This document shows, in pieces, positions 1 through 8,793 of a stretch of 49,096 bases of DNA; positions within the stretch are counted from its first letter, which is position 1, and every line of letters starts with the position of its first letter. The stretch is taken from assembly GCA_021736705.1 (NCBI GenBank), contig JAIPFI010000004.1, positions 1 to 49,096 on the forward strand, read 5' to 3'. The notes below the pieces were generated by a model. The model did no database searches. It was not told the DNA's origin and was given only the letters and a program-made list of their open reading frames with translations. Both the position numbers and the translations under genes were made by a program. Origin of the DNA: Methylococcaceae bacterium (GTDB lineage: Bacteria; Pseudomonadota; Gammaproteobacteria; Methylococcales; Methylomonadaceae).

Positions 1-120
1 ATCCGGCATATTTGTTTAAATTTATTTCAAAATGAGCCTTCCAAAATGAGTGTTAAGAAGAAAATGAACAAAGCGGCATGGAGTGATGACTATAGAGCTA
101 AGTTATTGTTGGGGAAATAA
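1..120 (+). mobile_element. C-terminal end of an ISAs1-like transposase (truncated by window edge)
   Basis: Frame 1 reads IRHICLNLFQNEPSKMSVKKKMNKAAWSDDYRAKLLLGK*, resembling the 'IRHIALNLLKQ...KR..A.W...YL..LL' tail of ISAs1 transposases; followed by aatgcgtttaccctg, a plausible IS end. Confidence 0.65.
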
Positions 121-138
121 TTTTAATGCGTTTACCCT

Positions 139-861
139 GTGGGGTTAATTTCTACCCACGCAAAAGCTGAAGATTTGTGTTATAAAACTAGTTTCGAGCG
201 ATCAGATTTTTCCCCTGGAAAACTGAATACCCAAGATGGGTGGCAGAACCCACAAAAAACAGCCTCAATCTCACCCGTTTATCCTCAAAGTGGTAAACAA
301 TCTATCCGGGTATTTGGCAATAAATTAAATGAAATATCACCAGAATTAGTTGGGACACGATTTGGGCGTCTTTTCTTATATGATGCAACCAATAAAACGA
401 TTGAGCTCAGTATCGATGCAATGCTCGACGGCCCAAGTACCGACAGCAACTCTTCTGCTAATCCAAACGACGATCTTATCAGCGCCAACCTTACCCTACT
501 TCTTGTTGATGAACTCAACCAACCGATTTCCATTGGAACGCTACTTCTGTCGTCCAATAGTAATGTGTGGATTATAGATTCAAGCGGTGATTATGTCGCT
601 GCTATCCCTATCAACTTGAATGGCTATCACCGTCTAAGTGCAAGAATCGACTTCAGTTCACGAAAAGTTCAATTTTTTGTTGATAACGAACAGGTTAAAA
701 CTCTGTCGATTCCTGATTCTATAACATCTAATATTTTTGCTATGGGTGCACTTGAAATGTTTGCAGTTAATGACAAGAAAACTCTTAATCGTAATCATTA
801 TGACGCTTATTTTGATAACTTTTGCGTATCGACTGATAGTTGCGAAATTCAATGTCTGTAG
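139..861 (+). pseudogene. Secreted LamG/concanavalin-like hypothetical protein, probably 5'-truncated by the upstream IS
   Basis: 240-aa ORF starts with a GTG at the putative IS end; only the last residues of a signal peptide (LISTHAKA|EDLCY) are left. Confidence 0.55.
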
Positions 862-890
862 AGATAAACTCGTAAGGCGGATGCGTAGCT

Positions 891-960
891 TGGAAGTAAG
901 GGGTTGGAAGTAAGGGGTTGGAAGTAAGGGGTTGGAAGTAAGGGGTTGGAAGTAAGGGGT
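891..960. repeat. Five perfect tandem copies of 14-bp tggaagtaaggggt
   Basis: Direct reading: units at 891, 905, 919, 933, 947. Confidence 0.97.
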
Positions 961-998
961 CAGATCCCTTTGTCTTCACAGACACCTTATAAAAATAT

Positions 999-1071
999 CG
1001 TCATTCCCGAAGTGTTTAATCGGGAATCCATGCTGAGTATAGATTCCTGCTAACAGCATGCAGGAATGACG
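999..1071. repeat. Palindromic dispersed-type repeat with cgtcattcc...ggaatgacg ends
   Basis: cgtcattcccga...tcgggaatcca...agattcctgc...gcaggaatgacg. Confidence 0.75.
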
Positions 1072-1276
1072 GGGTTTTCTAGGGGGGGCTGAATATTTAC
1101 ACTCATTTAAGGCGGGATACTCCTTATAATTCAGCTCGGCGTCATTATATGAGCCAATACTATGCTATAGGTTAACTGTAATGGCGTTTCAAATTATAGA
1201 GGCGGTTTAGTTATAAATAGGTTGACTTAAGCTAGCTACCCCCTATATTTAAGGTATTAGTGCTTTTTAATTTATA

Positions 1277-2803
1277 ATGGAATTTTGTGTCATGTCATAT
1301 CCATTTGCCTTGCCTTTTGAACTGACGAATCAGTCTATTACTGACTGGCTTAAACAACTTAACTTTTCTGATGTGTTATTGGTCAGTAATGAAATTTATC
1401 ATGTTTTATCTGTTTTAAAAAAAGAACAGGCGGCTATTGATACGGCGGCTTTAAGGCAGGTTATCATGCGATTAACCCCGGTCGTCATGTATTTGTCTGG
1501 TTTTTTGGAGCAGGCAATGTTGAAGTCTGCTCAACAGCGCAAAATTCCGCAAATGAGTATTCGTATCTTACGTCATTTGTCATTCTTACAATTATGTCTG
1601 GCAAAGCGTACAGAGCAACAAGATCAGCGCGTCTTACATTTAAATTATGCACTGCAAATTTTGGGCGTTGCCTTTAAGGTGTCTGTTTTAAGTTATGAGC
1701 GTCCGTCAGCCGTTTTGTGGCAGTATATGAGTGAGTGTTATACCTTGGCTTCTGTTGATACGCTCTTAGATATTCCAGTAGAAAAGCCTTTAGCTGATTT
1801 TCAGTCCTTACCTACAATTAATCTGGCGTTAAAGCGCTTATTATTATTTTGGGTTGCAAATCCTTATAGTTTTAGTCAACAAGATATACAGACATTTTTT
1901 GTTTTTTGTACTTTAAATAGTCATTTAGTCAAGCTGGTTAATCCGAATTTAGTCGTAGAGTCTGTTTTTTGTTGGGATTATAGTCAGAATGATTGCTTGC
2001 AAATGGTTTACTCTAAACCAGTAAAACTACCTGAAAAATGTGTTTTATTTCATGCCAATGATTTATTACATTCTGAGCAAAAAAAGAGTTTATTTATTGC
2101 TGAGAGTGAGCGTTTTTTCCTGCGCTTGAGTAATTATAATGCCTTGGTTGGCAATACCAATTTTTCTCTTGCCAAGACTTATGTTATCACTCATGGATTT
2201 GAGCAGCTTACCGCGTTTTTTGCTCGACATGTACATAACAATGAAGTTCTAAGATTGAATACGCCATTGCCTAATGATCTTAATTTTACTAATTTGGAAT
2301 TAGTTCAGGATGGAATGAAGAAAAAGCCAATGATAGAGCATATTTCTCCAGAAGATATCTGGGGCGGAGCAGAGCTTAAAAAAGAAAAAGTAGCGGTCAA
2401 ATTTGCTGCGATGAAGTTGATGCAAACGGCTCAAGCGTATTTTTATGGAGCTGAAACCATACAGGTTAATTTAGTCGAAGGTGATGTTTTTGTTGCTTAT
2501 GATGCTAGCTTAAAACCCGTTTTAGGTGTGGTACGACGAGCTGATTACGGGCAGCGTGACAGACTACAACAATCGGTAGTACAAATGCTTATCGGGCACG
2601 TGTCAGTGTTGTTACAGTCACATCTTGTTGTGCCGAAGTCTGCTTTATTATTGTCGCATAAGGATACTTTTGAATTATTTTTAGAGCCCGGTCAATATTC
2701 AGTGGGGACGATATTGAAATTTGATCAGGTTGACGTGACTTTGGAGCGTTTATTGGAATTGTCGCCTAAATTTATGCGCTATGCGGTTTCAGTGGGCGAG
2801 TAA
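1277..2803 (+). CDS. Hypothetical protein (508 aa; alternative start at 1292)
   Basis: Long intact ORF; no family recognised with confidence. Confidence 0.8.
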   Translation: MEFCVMSYPFALPFELTNQSITDWLKQLNFSDVLLVSNEIYHVLSVLKKEQAAIDTAALRQVIMRLTPVVMYLSGFLEQAMLKSAQQRKIPQMSIRILRHLSFLQLCLAKRTEQQDQRVLHLNYALQILGVAFKVSVLSYERPSAVLWQYMSECYTLASVDTLLDIPVEKPLADFQSLPTINLALKRLLLFWVANPYSFSQQDIQTFFVFCTLNSHLVKLVNPNLVVESVFCWDYSQNDCLQMVYSKPVKLPEKCVLFHANDLLHSEQKKSLFIAESERFFLRLSNYNALVGNTNFSLAKTYVITHGFEQLTAFFARHVHNNEVLRLNTPLPNDLNFTNLELVQDGMKKKPMIEHISPEDIWGGAELKKEKVAVKFAAMKLMQTAQAYFYGAETIQVNLVEGDVFVAYDASLKPVLGVVRRADYGQRDRLQQSVVQMLIGHVSVLLQSHLVVPKSALLLSHKDTFELFLEPGQYSVGTILKFDQVDVTLERLLELSPKFMRYAVSVGE

Positions 2804-2856
2804 GTACGGCTGATAATTGTTGGCTATCCAGCCTTCTTTTTCTGGAGAAAGTTTTT

Positions 2857-2987
2857 ACTCAATGTTTAAGTTTTTTAACGGATTGATTTTATAGAATTTC
2901 TATAAAATCAATCCGAGCTTACACAATTTAGTCCGTATAATTGGCTTTTCTGGATCTGGTTATAGCTGAAAATTTGTGCATTGAAAA
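2857..2987 (-). mobile_element. MITE-like element, ~131 bp
   Basis: Left end actcaatgtttaagtttttt; right end, reverse complemented, ttttcaatgcacaaattttcagctataacc, matching the element at 14984. Confidence 0.6.
2879..2915. repeat. Perfect 18-bp-arm palindrome with 1-nt centre
   Basis: cggattgattttatagaa-t-ttctataaaatcaatccg, between convergent genes. Confidence 0.9.
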
Positions 2988-3000
2988 TTAAGATATTTAA

Positions 3001-4386
3001 TCAATCAATGCCGTATGATCTTAAATTGAAATCACCGTTTAAATTAATATAGACGCGGACTTTATCATCCACAACCTTTATAAACAGTGGCCATCCATTG
3101 GAACCATACCATTCATTTTTTGCCCAAGTTTTGCCACCATCGCTACTGGTAATAACATGATGCCGGGTGCCAAATTTCGCAGTCGCAAATAACACATCCT
3201 TATGCTGTGTAATATTTGTGTTGCGCGGGAACAATGTAGTATCGTCATTTTTAGTAGATTCTGCTATTTTAAGCCAATTGTTACCACCATTGTGTGTTTG
3301 ATAAAGATAGATCATCTTAGCCGCCACATCCTCAACCAAAGCCCAACCTTTGTTTGCGCTTGAGAAAGTAAGGTTTTTTAATTGTAATCCTGCTTCGTAA
3401 TTCCAAGGTGCATCCAGAGCAACCCACTCGGGGTTTGTTGTTGTTTCTGCCGAATAGTATTCAAGATGATCATAGGTCGCAATATAGGCTCTACCATCAA
3501 TGAACCCCAACGTTGTATAGTGCAAATATGATTTTGCGCCTTCATCTCTAGTTTTAGAGCCACCTGCTAAAATCCAAGATTCACCACCATCAAAAGAACC
3601 GTAAACTGTATGGCGACCCGCAATAAACACTGTCTTTTCATCCGGAGCTATGACATTGTAATTCAGCGTATTGCGTGGAATGCCTGCCCAAATTTCATTA
3701 ACCCATTGACCTAAGTTTGACGTTATATCGACCCAGGTTTTACCGCCATCAAACGTTTTGCCCACATATTGATTCACGCCGTAGCTTGAGGCGCTGCCCA
3801 CTACATAACCTGTGAGTTCATCAACAAAAGCGAAGGCTTGAATACTTGCTAAATTAGAGGCGATTAATTCCCAATTAATGCCGCCATCTTCCGAGCGAAA
3901 TATTTTTCCACCATCAATATATTGAGGGTGATTATAAACGGCCATGACGATATCTTTATTTACAAAATGTAAAATTGGTGTTAATCCCAAATAACTACCA
4001 TTCGGTGGCGACATATTGTTGTTTGCAGCCGGAAGGGTTACTGCTTTAAAGGTAATGGGGCAGGTCATATCAATATTAGCCAAGCCAAGCAAATTATGTA
4101 ATGTATCAATGTAAAAAGGTTCATTACCAAAGTTACCACCTAACAAATAAACGTTCTGATCATCTGATACACCGGCATAAATATTAGTTTTTGGATAATG
4201 ACGGTATAACCATGGCGCTAACGTTTGAGTGACGGCAGAGGATGGAAATAATTCTGGTAGCGTAATTTCTGCCCAATCAAATAATGCGTCAGCTTCGCAT
4301 TGCAAATCTGCTTGTGCCGTATTGACATGCATTAATATGGCTAATATGGATGAAGCGACTATTGTGTTTTTATGATGCATTTTCAT
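3001..4386 (-). CDS. Secreted BNR/Ycf48-like repeat protein with N-terminal 'ALFDWAE..PELF' module
   Basis: Signal peptide; repeated SxDGGxxW motifs (SEDGGINWE, TFDGGKTWV, SFDGGESWI, THNGGNNWL, SSDGGKTWA). Confidence 0.75.
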   Translation of the reverse strand: MKMHHKNTIVASSILAILMHVNTAQADLQCEADALFDWAEITLPELFPSSAVTQTLAPWLYRHYPKTNIYAGVSDDQNVYLLGGNFGNEPFYIDTLHNLLGLANIDMTCPITFKAVTLPAANNNMSPPNGSYLGLTPILHFVNKDIVMAVYNHPQYIDGGKIFRSEDGGINWELIASNLASIQAFAFVDELTGYVVGSASSYGVNQYVGKTFDGGKTWVDITSNLGQWVNEIWAGIPRNTLNYNVIAPDEKTVFIAGRHTVYGSFDGGESWILAGGSKTRDEGAKSYLHYTTLGFIDGRAYIATYDHLEYYSAETTTNPEWVALDAPWNYEAGLQLKNLTFSSANKGWALVEDVAAKMIYLYQTHNGGNNWLKIAESTKNDDTTLFPRNTNITQHKDVLFATAKFGTRHHVITSSDGGKTWAKNEWYGSNGWPLFIKVVDDKVRVYINLNGDFNLRSYGID

Positions 4387-4506
4387 TGTGTATGTTCCTA
4401 AATTTGTAGGCTGTCTAGCTTAAATGCTGAGTGTTGGTGGAACAGAAGAAACCACCGTTACTCGATCTGATTCCGGTGATTGCTATACCTCATTGGTATT
4501 TTTAAG

Positions 4507-5430
4507 CTATTGATCTTCATCGCGTATACCGCCTTGCTCCAATATTGAGTAATAGAGACTTACCGCGTTAGGAAATCCCATTTGTGTTACCTCCCAAGGA
4601 GCGTTGGGATAAAGTCGAGTTGCCGATAAAAATTCGCCCGTAGCGGCATACCAGGCATCTGTCGCAAATTGCGTGCAATTATGCCACGGTGTCCATGTTG
4701 TTGTGCCTTGGGCAACGTAACTATCAATCAGAACAACTAGGTGCTGCCACTGCTCTTTATTAATAAGAACGGTTTTATACGTACTTGCAGGGCGGTAAAT
4801 TTCACGAAAAAAATTAATGCCATTAAATACCTTATCACCGACAACGCTACTGTATGTGCCAGCAGTAGCGTATGCAATGGGGGCAAGTGCAGATAATGCA
4901 CGAAATTCAATCCAAGCATGCCCGACATCTCCCTGTATTAAACTTGCCCAATTCAAGGTAACTTCTTTTTCGGGTTTGGCAACGGCTATAGTTAGAACGC
5001 CATAAATATCATTGTCAATCGCCTGGCAGATTGTATTGTCAATTTCTGGCAATTCGATGGATAAAGAGGTGTTAATACTTTCTTGATAGATGACCTCTTG
5101 ATCTGCGGTAATGCTTAATGTTGCCGCTTGTTTTGGTAATAGCGCATTGACCGAGAGCATCAGTCGCAGGGCTTTTTCACTACACACCGCGACGTCTGGG
5201 ACAACAATAACCGTCTGCCGATTTTTCCCAGAAAATTGCAATACCGGGGTAATGGTTATACCAAGCCGTTGCCCGGATTGATTGCTAACATCAAGATTGT
5301 ACGAACTGTCTAAAGGCCATTCTAAAGACAGTGTATAAATCTGTGTTGCTTGAGTCGGTGCAATACTACATAAAGCGAACAGTATTAAATACGCTGTTCG
5401 TTTTATGGCTGATAATGGTGTAAAAGTCAT
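4507..5430 (-). CDS. Secreted hypothetical protein, candidate permuted papain-fold (GHAW...HNCTQFATDAW)
   Basis: ORF continues to 5454, but ATG at 5430 (MTFTPL...) gives a signal peptide and an ATGA overlap with the upstream gene. Confidence 0.7.
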   Translation of the reverse strand: MTFTPLSAIKRTAYLILFALCSIAPTQATQIYTLSLEWPLDSSYNLDVSNQSGQRLGITITPVLQFSGKNRQTVIVVPDVAVCSEKALRLMLSVNALLPKQAATLSITADQEVIYQESINTSLSIELPEIDNTICQAIDNDIYGVLTIAVAKPEKEVTLNWASLIQGDVGHAWIEFRALSALAPIAYATAGTYSSVVGDKVFNGINFFREIYRPASTYKTVLINKEQWQHLVVLIDSYVAQGTTTWTPWHNCTQFATDAWYAATGEFLSATRLYPNAPWEVTQMGFPNAVSLYYSILEQGGIRDEDQ

Positions 5431-6578
5431 TTGACTAAATAACTGCCGTCGCAACGACTATCAAAAGTCACTGTCCAGCTTTGTTGATTAGCGCTAAAAA
5501 TCATATCACCGCCAATAGGATAGGCTTCACAGACATCAGTATTATATTTAATGGCATCAAAAACAACCGCATACTGATTGAGTGTACCCGGAGTTGTGGT
5601 ATTGAGTGTCATCTCGTCATTTAAATTGCTCGCTATTAAATCGAATACCGCATGTATAGTATTATTACTATCAGATACATTAATACCAATATCCATATTT
5701 GAATCATCTGTACTATTAATATTTATAGCGCCCTGTAAACGCATTCCATTGGGAATTAGATAATTAGACAATTGAATAGTACCTCCTCCCGAAAAACTAC
5801 CGGTATCCGCATCAATTGCGCCTAGACCTAGATTGATACTTATCTTTCCATCAGAAATAATTTGCGCATTTTTTGCCAAATTATTAACAATTAAATCGAG
5901 ATTAGCCTGGATTTCGCCCGTCATCTGATTAATGTCTAAATTGTTTAGTCTCAATTCCGCTTGCCCTGTCATCGTATCGCTACTATCAACTGGAATACAG
6001 CCGTTGCCATAACTGATATTTGCTATCGCGGGTTTAGGTAAATTTTGCAAAAATGATTCTAAATCTGTCGCTTCAGAAAGATTAAAATTCATAGCAACAA
6101 CCGGACAAGTTGAAGGTTGTCCTAATGCCGCCATTAAAATAGGTTGCACTTGATTGGTTAAGTCTCCACCAAGCACTTCATTCGTTAACCCAAATAGTGT
6201 ATCAACGTGATTTTTTACCTCTGCTTCAGAGCCAGCTAAAGCAGACGAGCCACTACAACTTGCTTGATTAATCCAAACAGAAGCTTCCCCTAAATCCATG
6301 AGAGCATTTCCAGAGAGTGCGCCAATATAATAAAGATGCCCATCGGCAGAAGACGTGCCTAAATAGGTATCAGGAGAATAATAACGATAGTAATAACTAT
6401 CAAACGTCCTTGACTGTGTGTTGGCAGGAGAAAAAAGAGAGGGATAATTAAGCTCACCCCAGTTAAATAAACAGTCAGCTTGAGCTGGCACAATATTATT
6501 TCCCGCTATCACTATACTTGATGAGGAGCTAAGTAATATGGCAGTAATGATTATTTTTTTAATAGACATAAGTTTCAC
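5427..6578 (-). CDS. Secreted hypothetical protein sharing the N-terminal module of the 3001-4386 product
   Basis: Signal peptide then ADCLFNWGELNYPSLFSP...YYYRYYSPDTYLGTSSADGHLYYIG. Confidence 0.7.
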   Translation of the reverse strand: MKLMSIKKIIITAILLSSSSSIVIAGNNIVPAQADCLFNWGELNYPSLFSPANTQSRTFDSYYYRYYSPDTYLGTSSADGHLYYIGALSGNALMDLGEASVWINQASCSGSSALAGSEAEVKNHVDTLFGLTNEVLGGDLTNQVQPILMAALGQPSTCPVVAMNFNLSEATDLESFLQNLPKPAIANISYGNGCIPVDSSDTMTGQAELRLNNLDINQMTGEIQANLDLIVNNLAKNAQIISDGKISINLGLGAIDADTGSFSGGGTIQLSNYLIPNGMRLQGAININSTDDSNMDIGINVSDSNNTIHAVFDLIASNLNDEMTLNTTTPGTLNQYAVVFDAIKYNTDVCEAYPIGGDMIFSANQQSWTVTFDSRCDGSYLVK

Positions 6579-7182
6579 CTGACGTTTAGGTATGACACCA
6601 AGGTAAGCAATAAACTACATATTTGACCGCTTACCTGCCTTAAAAGCAGGGTGGGAATAGGTATATAAAATAGAACTAACCCCTTGTAATTTAATATCTA
6701 TTGAGAATTTATCCTGCTTTTTCATTACAACTTGTACGCTTATTTTATTTTTATTTCAACTGAGTATTTTTATCAAGAATACATTTATTAAATAGAGCAA
6801 CAAAATCGATCGGTCTTGCATGTAAATTATGTACTATCAAGCTGGTATTGAAGTGCGTGTTATTATTGTAGATTGCGAAAATTTCAGACGACGAATTTTT
6901 CTCAACTCCATTATCCAACGGGGGGTGAACGCTGACTACTTTTCAAAGCAAACTATTACACATAAATATGTGTCACGATGTTATTGCTGTTACAAGCTTA
7001 GCCTATTATTATTGGCTACTCACGATTGCAAATGACGAACAAAAATGCTTTGTATGAAGCCCTATTTACATGCCTCTGTGCTGTGATATTACGCCAGAAA
7101 CACATTACAGCTTTTCCATTTAAGGACGACAAAAGAATTCATGAGACTCACTACATTTGATTTGCCCCTTCGAGCTTTATAA

Positions 7183-7917
7183 ATGCGCCACTGGTTATTT
7201 AACAAACACACAAACGCCCAACCTTTAACGGTAAAAGCCTTTTTGGCACGCTTATGCGTAGTTTTACTTGCGTGGACTTTGCTTTACCAGTTATGGATAT
7301 TTGCGCATATTTTATGGTGGATAAATTATAATCCCACTTCAAGTGCCTTTATGGAGGATCGTCTCACGATTCTTCAGGCATCCAAGCCTAATGCAGAGCT
7401 TAAATATAAATGGGTGAATTACGAGCAGATTTCAAATAATCTGAAGCGCGCCGTTATTGCCAGTGAAGATGCAAGGTTTATCAAGCACGAAGGGGTCGAT
7501 TGGGGTGCAATTCAAGCCGCGTATGAAAACAATTGGAAGAAAGGAAAAATCGTCGGCGGCGGTTCAACCATTAGTCAGCAATTGGCTAAAAATCTATTTT
7601 TATCCAGCAAGCGCACGCCTTGGCGTAAAGCGCAGGAGTTAGCTATTACTTACATGCTAGAAGCTGTGCTAGATAAGCGCCGTATTCTTGAAATTTATCT
7701 TAATGTCATTGAATGGGGCGATGGCGTATTTGGTGCAGAAGCCGCAGCTAAACATTATTTTAAGGTAAGTGCTGCCAAGCTAAGCAAACAACAAGCGGCG
7801 AGTTTAGCGGTAATGATTCCCAACCCAAGGTTTTACGATAAACATAAAAAGACCAACTATTTAACCAAGCGCACAACGGTGATACAAGGGCGTATGGGGC
7901 TTTCGAAGATTCCATGA
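7183..7917 (+). CDS. mtgA: Monofunctional biosynthetic peptidoglycan transglycosylase
   Basis: EDARFIKHEGVDW, GGSTISQQLAKNLFLS, EAVLDKRRILEIYLNVIEWGDGVFGAEAAA: GT51 motifs. Confidence 0.95.
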   Translation: MRHWLFNKHTNAQPLTVKAFLARLCVVLLAWTLLYQLWIFAHILWWINYNPTSSAFMEDRLTILQASKPNAELKYKWVNYEQISNNLKRAVIASEDARFIKHEGVDWGAIQAAYENNWKKGKIVGGGSTISQQLAKNLFLSSKRTPWRKAQELAITYMLEAVLDKRRILEIYLNVIEWGDGVFGAEAAAKHYFKVSAAKLSKQQAASLAVMIPNPRFYDKHKKTNYLTKRTTVIQGRMGLSKIP

Positions 7918-8160
7918 CGGATGCTCTGTAGATTGAATGGGCGTAGCGAACGCTAGTTTAACTTCTAGCCAGTATTTTAACGAACCGGAATAGATGCGCT
8001 GATTTTCATACCTTTACCGGGCAATGACTGCAAATCAAAGTCACCAGCCAATGACTTTATTCTTTATTCTGTCAGTATAAGCGGATGCAATTGCTGCATC
8101 ATAGAACGCACCACCGTCATTAAATGATCGCAAACACCAATAATTGCAGTCGTAATTTCT
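7918..8160 (-). pseudogene. Fragment of histidine kinase 3' end, duplicated from 13445-13931 with internal deletion
   Basis: 7891-8065 nearly identical to 13359-13533; 8066-8160 nearly identical to 13837-13931. Confidence 0.93.
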
Positions 8161-8179
8161 TCTGTTGCTCCCAAACAAA

Positions 8180-8496
8180 TCCCTATTTCATTCGGTTTCC
8201 TTGGCAAAGAAGACTACGGCCTTTTTTAAAATTTCACGCTCCATTCGTAAGTACTCGTTTTCCTTGCGCAATCGAACCAATTCAGCTTGGTCATTAAGCG
8301 GAAAAACGGCTTTTTTGCCGTTGATACGTTTGTCATACCCCGTTCCGCCCTGACCCCAGGGCCAATAGCGCTTAAGGATATACCAAGGCTATCGGCTGCT
8401 TGCTGGTGGGTATAGCCTTTTTCATTAACCAACTTGGCAGCATCTTGTTTAAATTCAAGTGTTTGTCTAGTCGTTTTTGATTACTTTTTGTGCTCA
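8180..8496 (-). pseudogene. IS3-family OrfA transposase remnant, frameshifted, orfB absent
   Basis: Pieces across frames: MSTKSNQKRLDK..., LVNEKGYTHQQAADSLGISLSAIG..VRAERGMTNVSTAKK, KKAVVFFAKETE. Confidence 0.85.
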
Positions 8497-8793
8497 TATT
8501 TCACCTCTAATGATATTATGAATCTGTCTTAAGAAGTCTCTTGCTTTATTAGGCCATTACAGCGGGTGGGGGCGCCAAGATTGTGGATAAATTTAACCAG
8601 GCGTCGGAAACGTCAGTTCCGTTTAGAAGAATTGGGGCTGCTCTATTCGTCTGGATTGTGAATAGGGCTCTATCTTAAACTGAGTAATAATTTGTCTGGA
8701 CAATGGGAGCCATTTTACTGACATCATACTGTCACGAATTTTTAGTAAAACTAAAATAATTCATCACTAAAAATTCCTATACCTGGAGCCTTT

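Noticed and set aside
891-960. CRISPR array
   Set aside because: Head-to-tail 14-bp units with no spacers and no cas genes; a simple tandem repeat.
785-985. 66-aa minus-strand ORF with PTPYFQPLTSNPLL repeats
   Set aside because: Produced by translating the 14-bp tandem repeat.
6829-7035. 68-aa ORF upstream of mtgA
   Set aside because: No recognisable motif or convincing ribosome-binding context; possibly decayed DNA, left uncalled.
8560-8690. Possible further coding fragment (GGAKIVDKFNQASETSVPFRRIG...)
   Set aside because: Short open stretch only; could not be assigned to a family or bounded.
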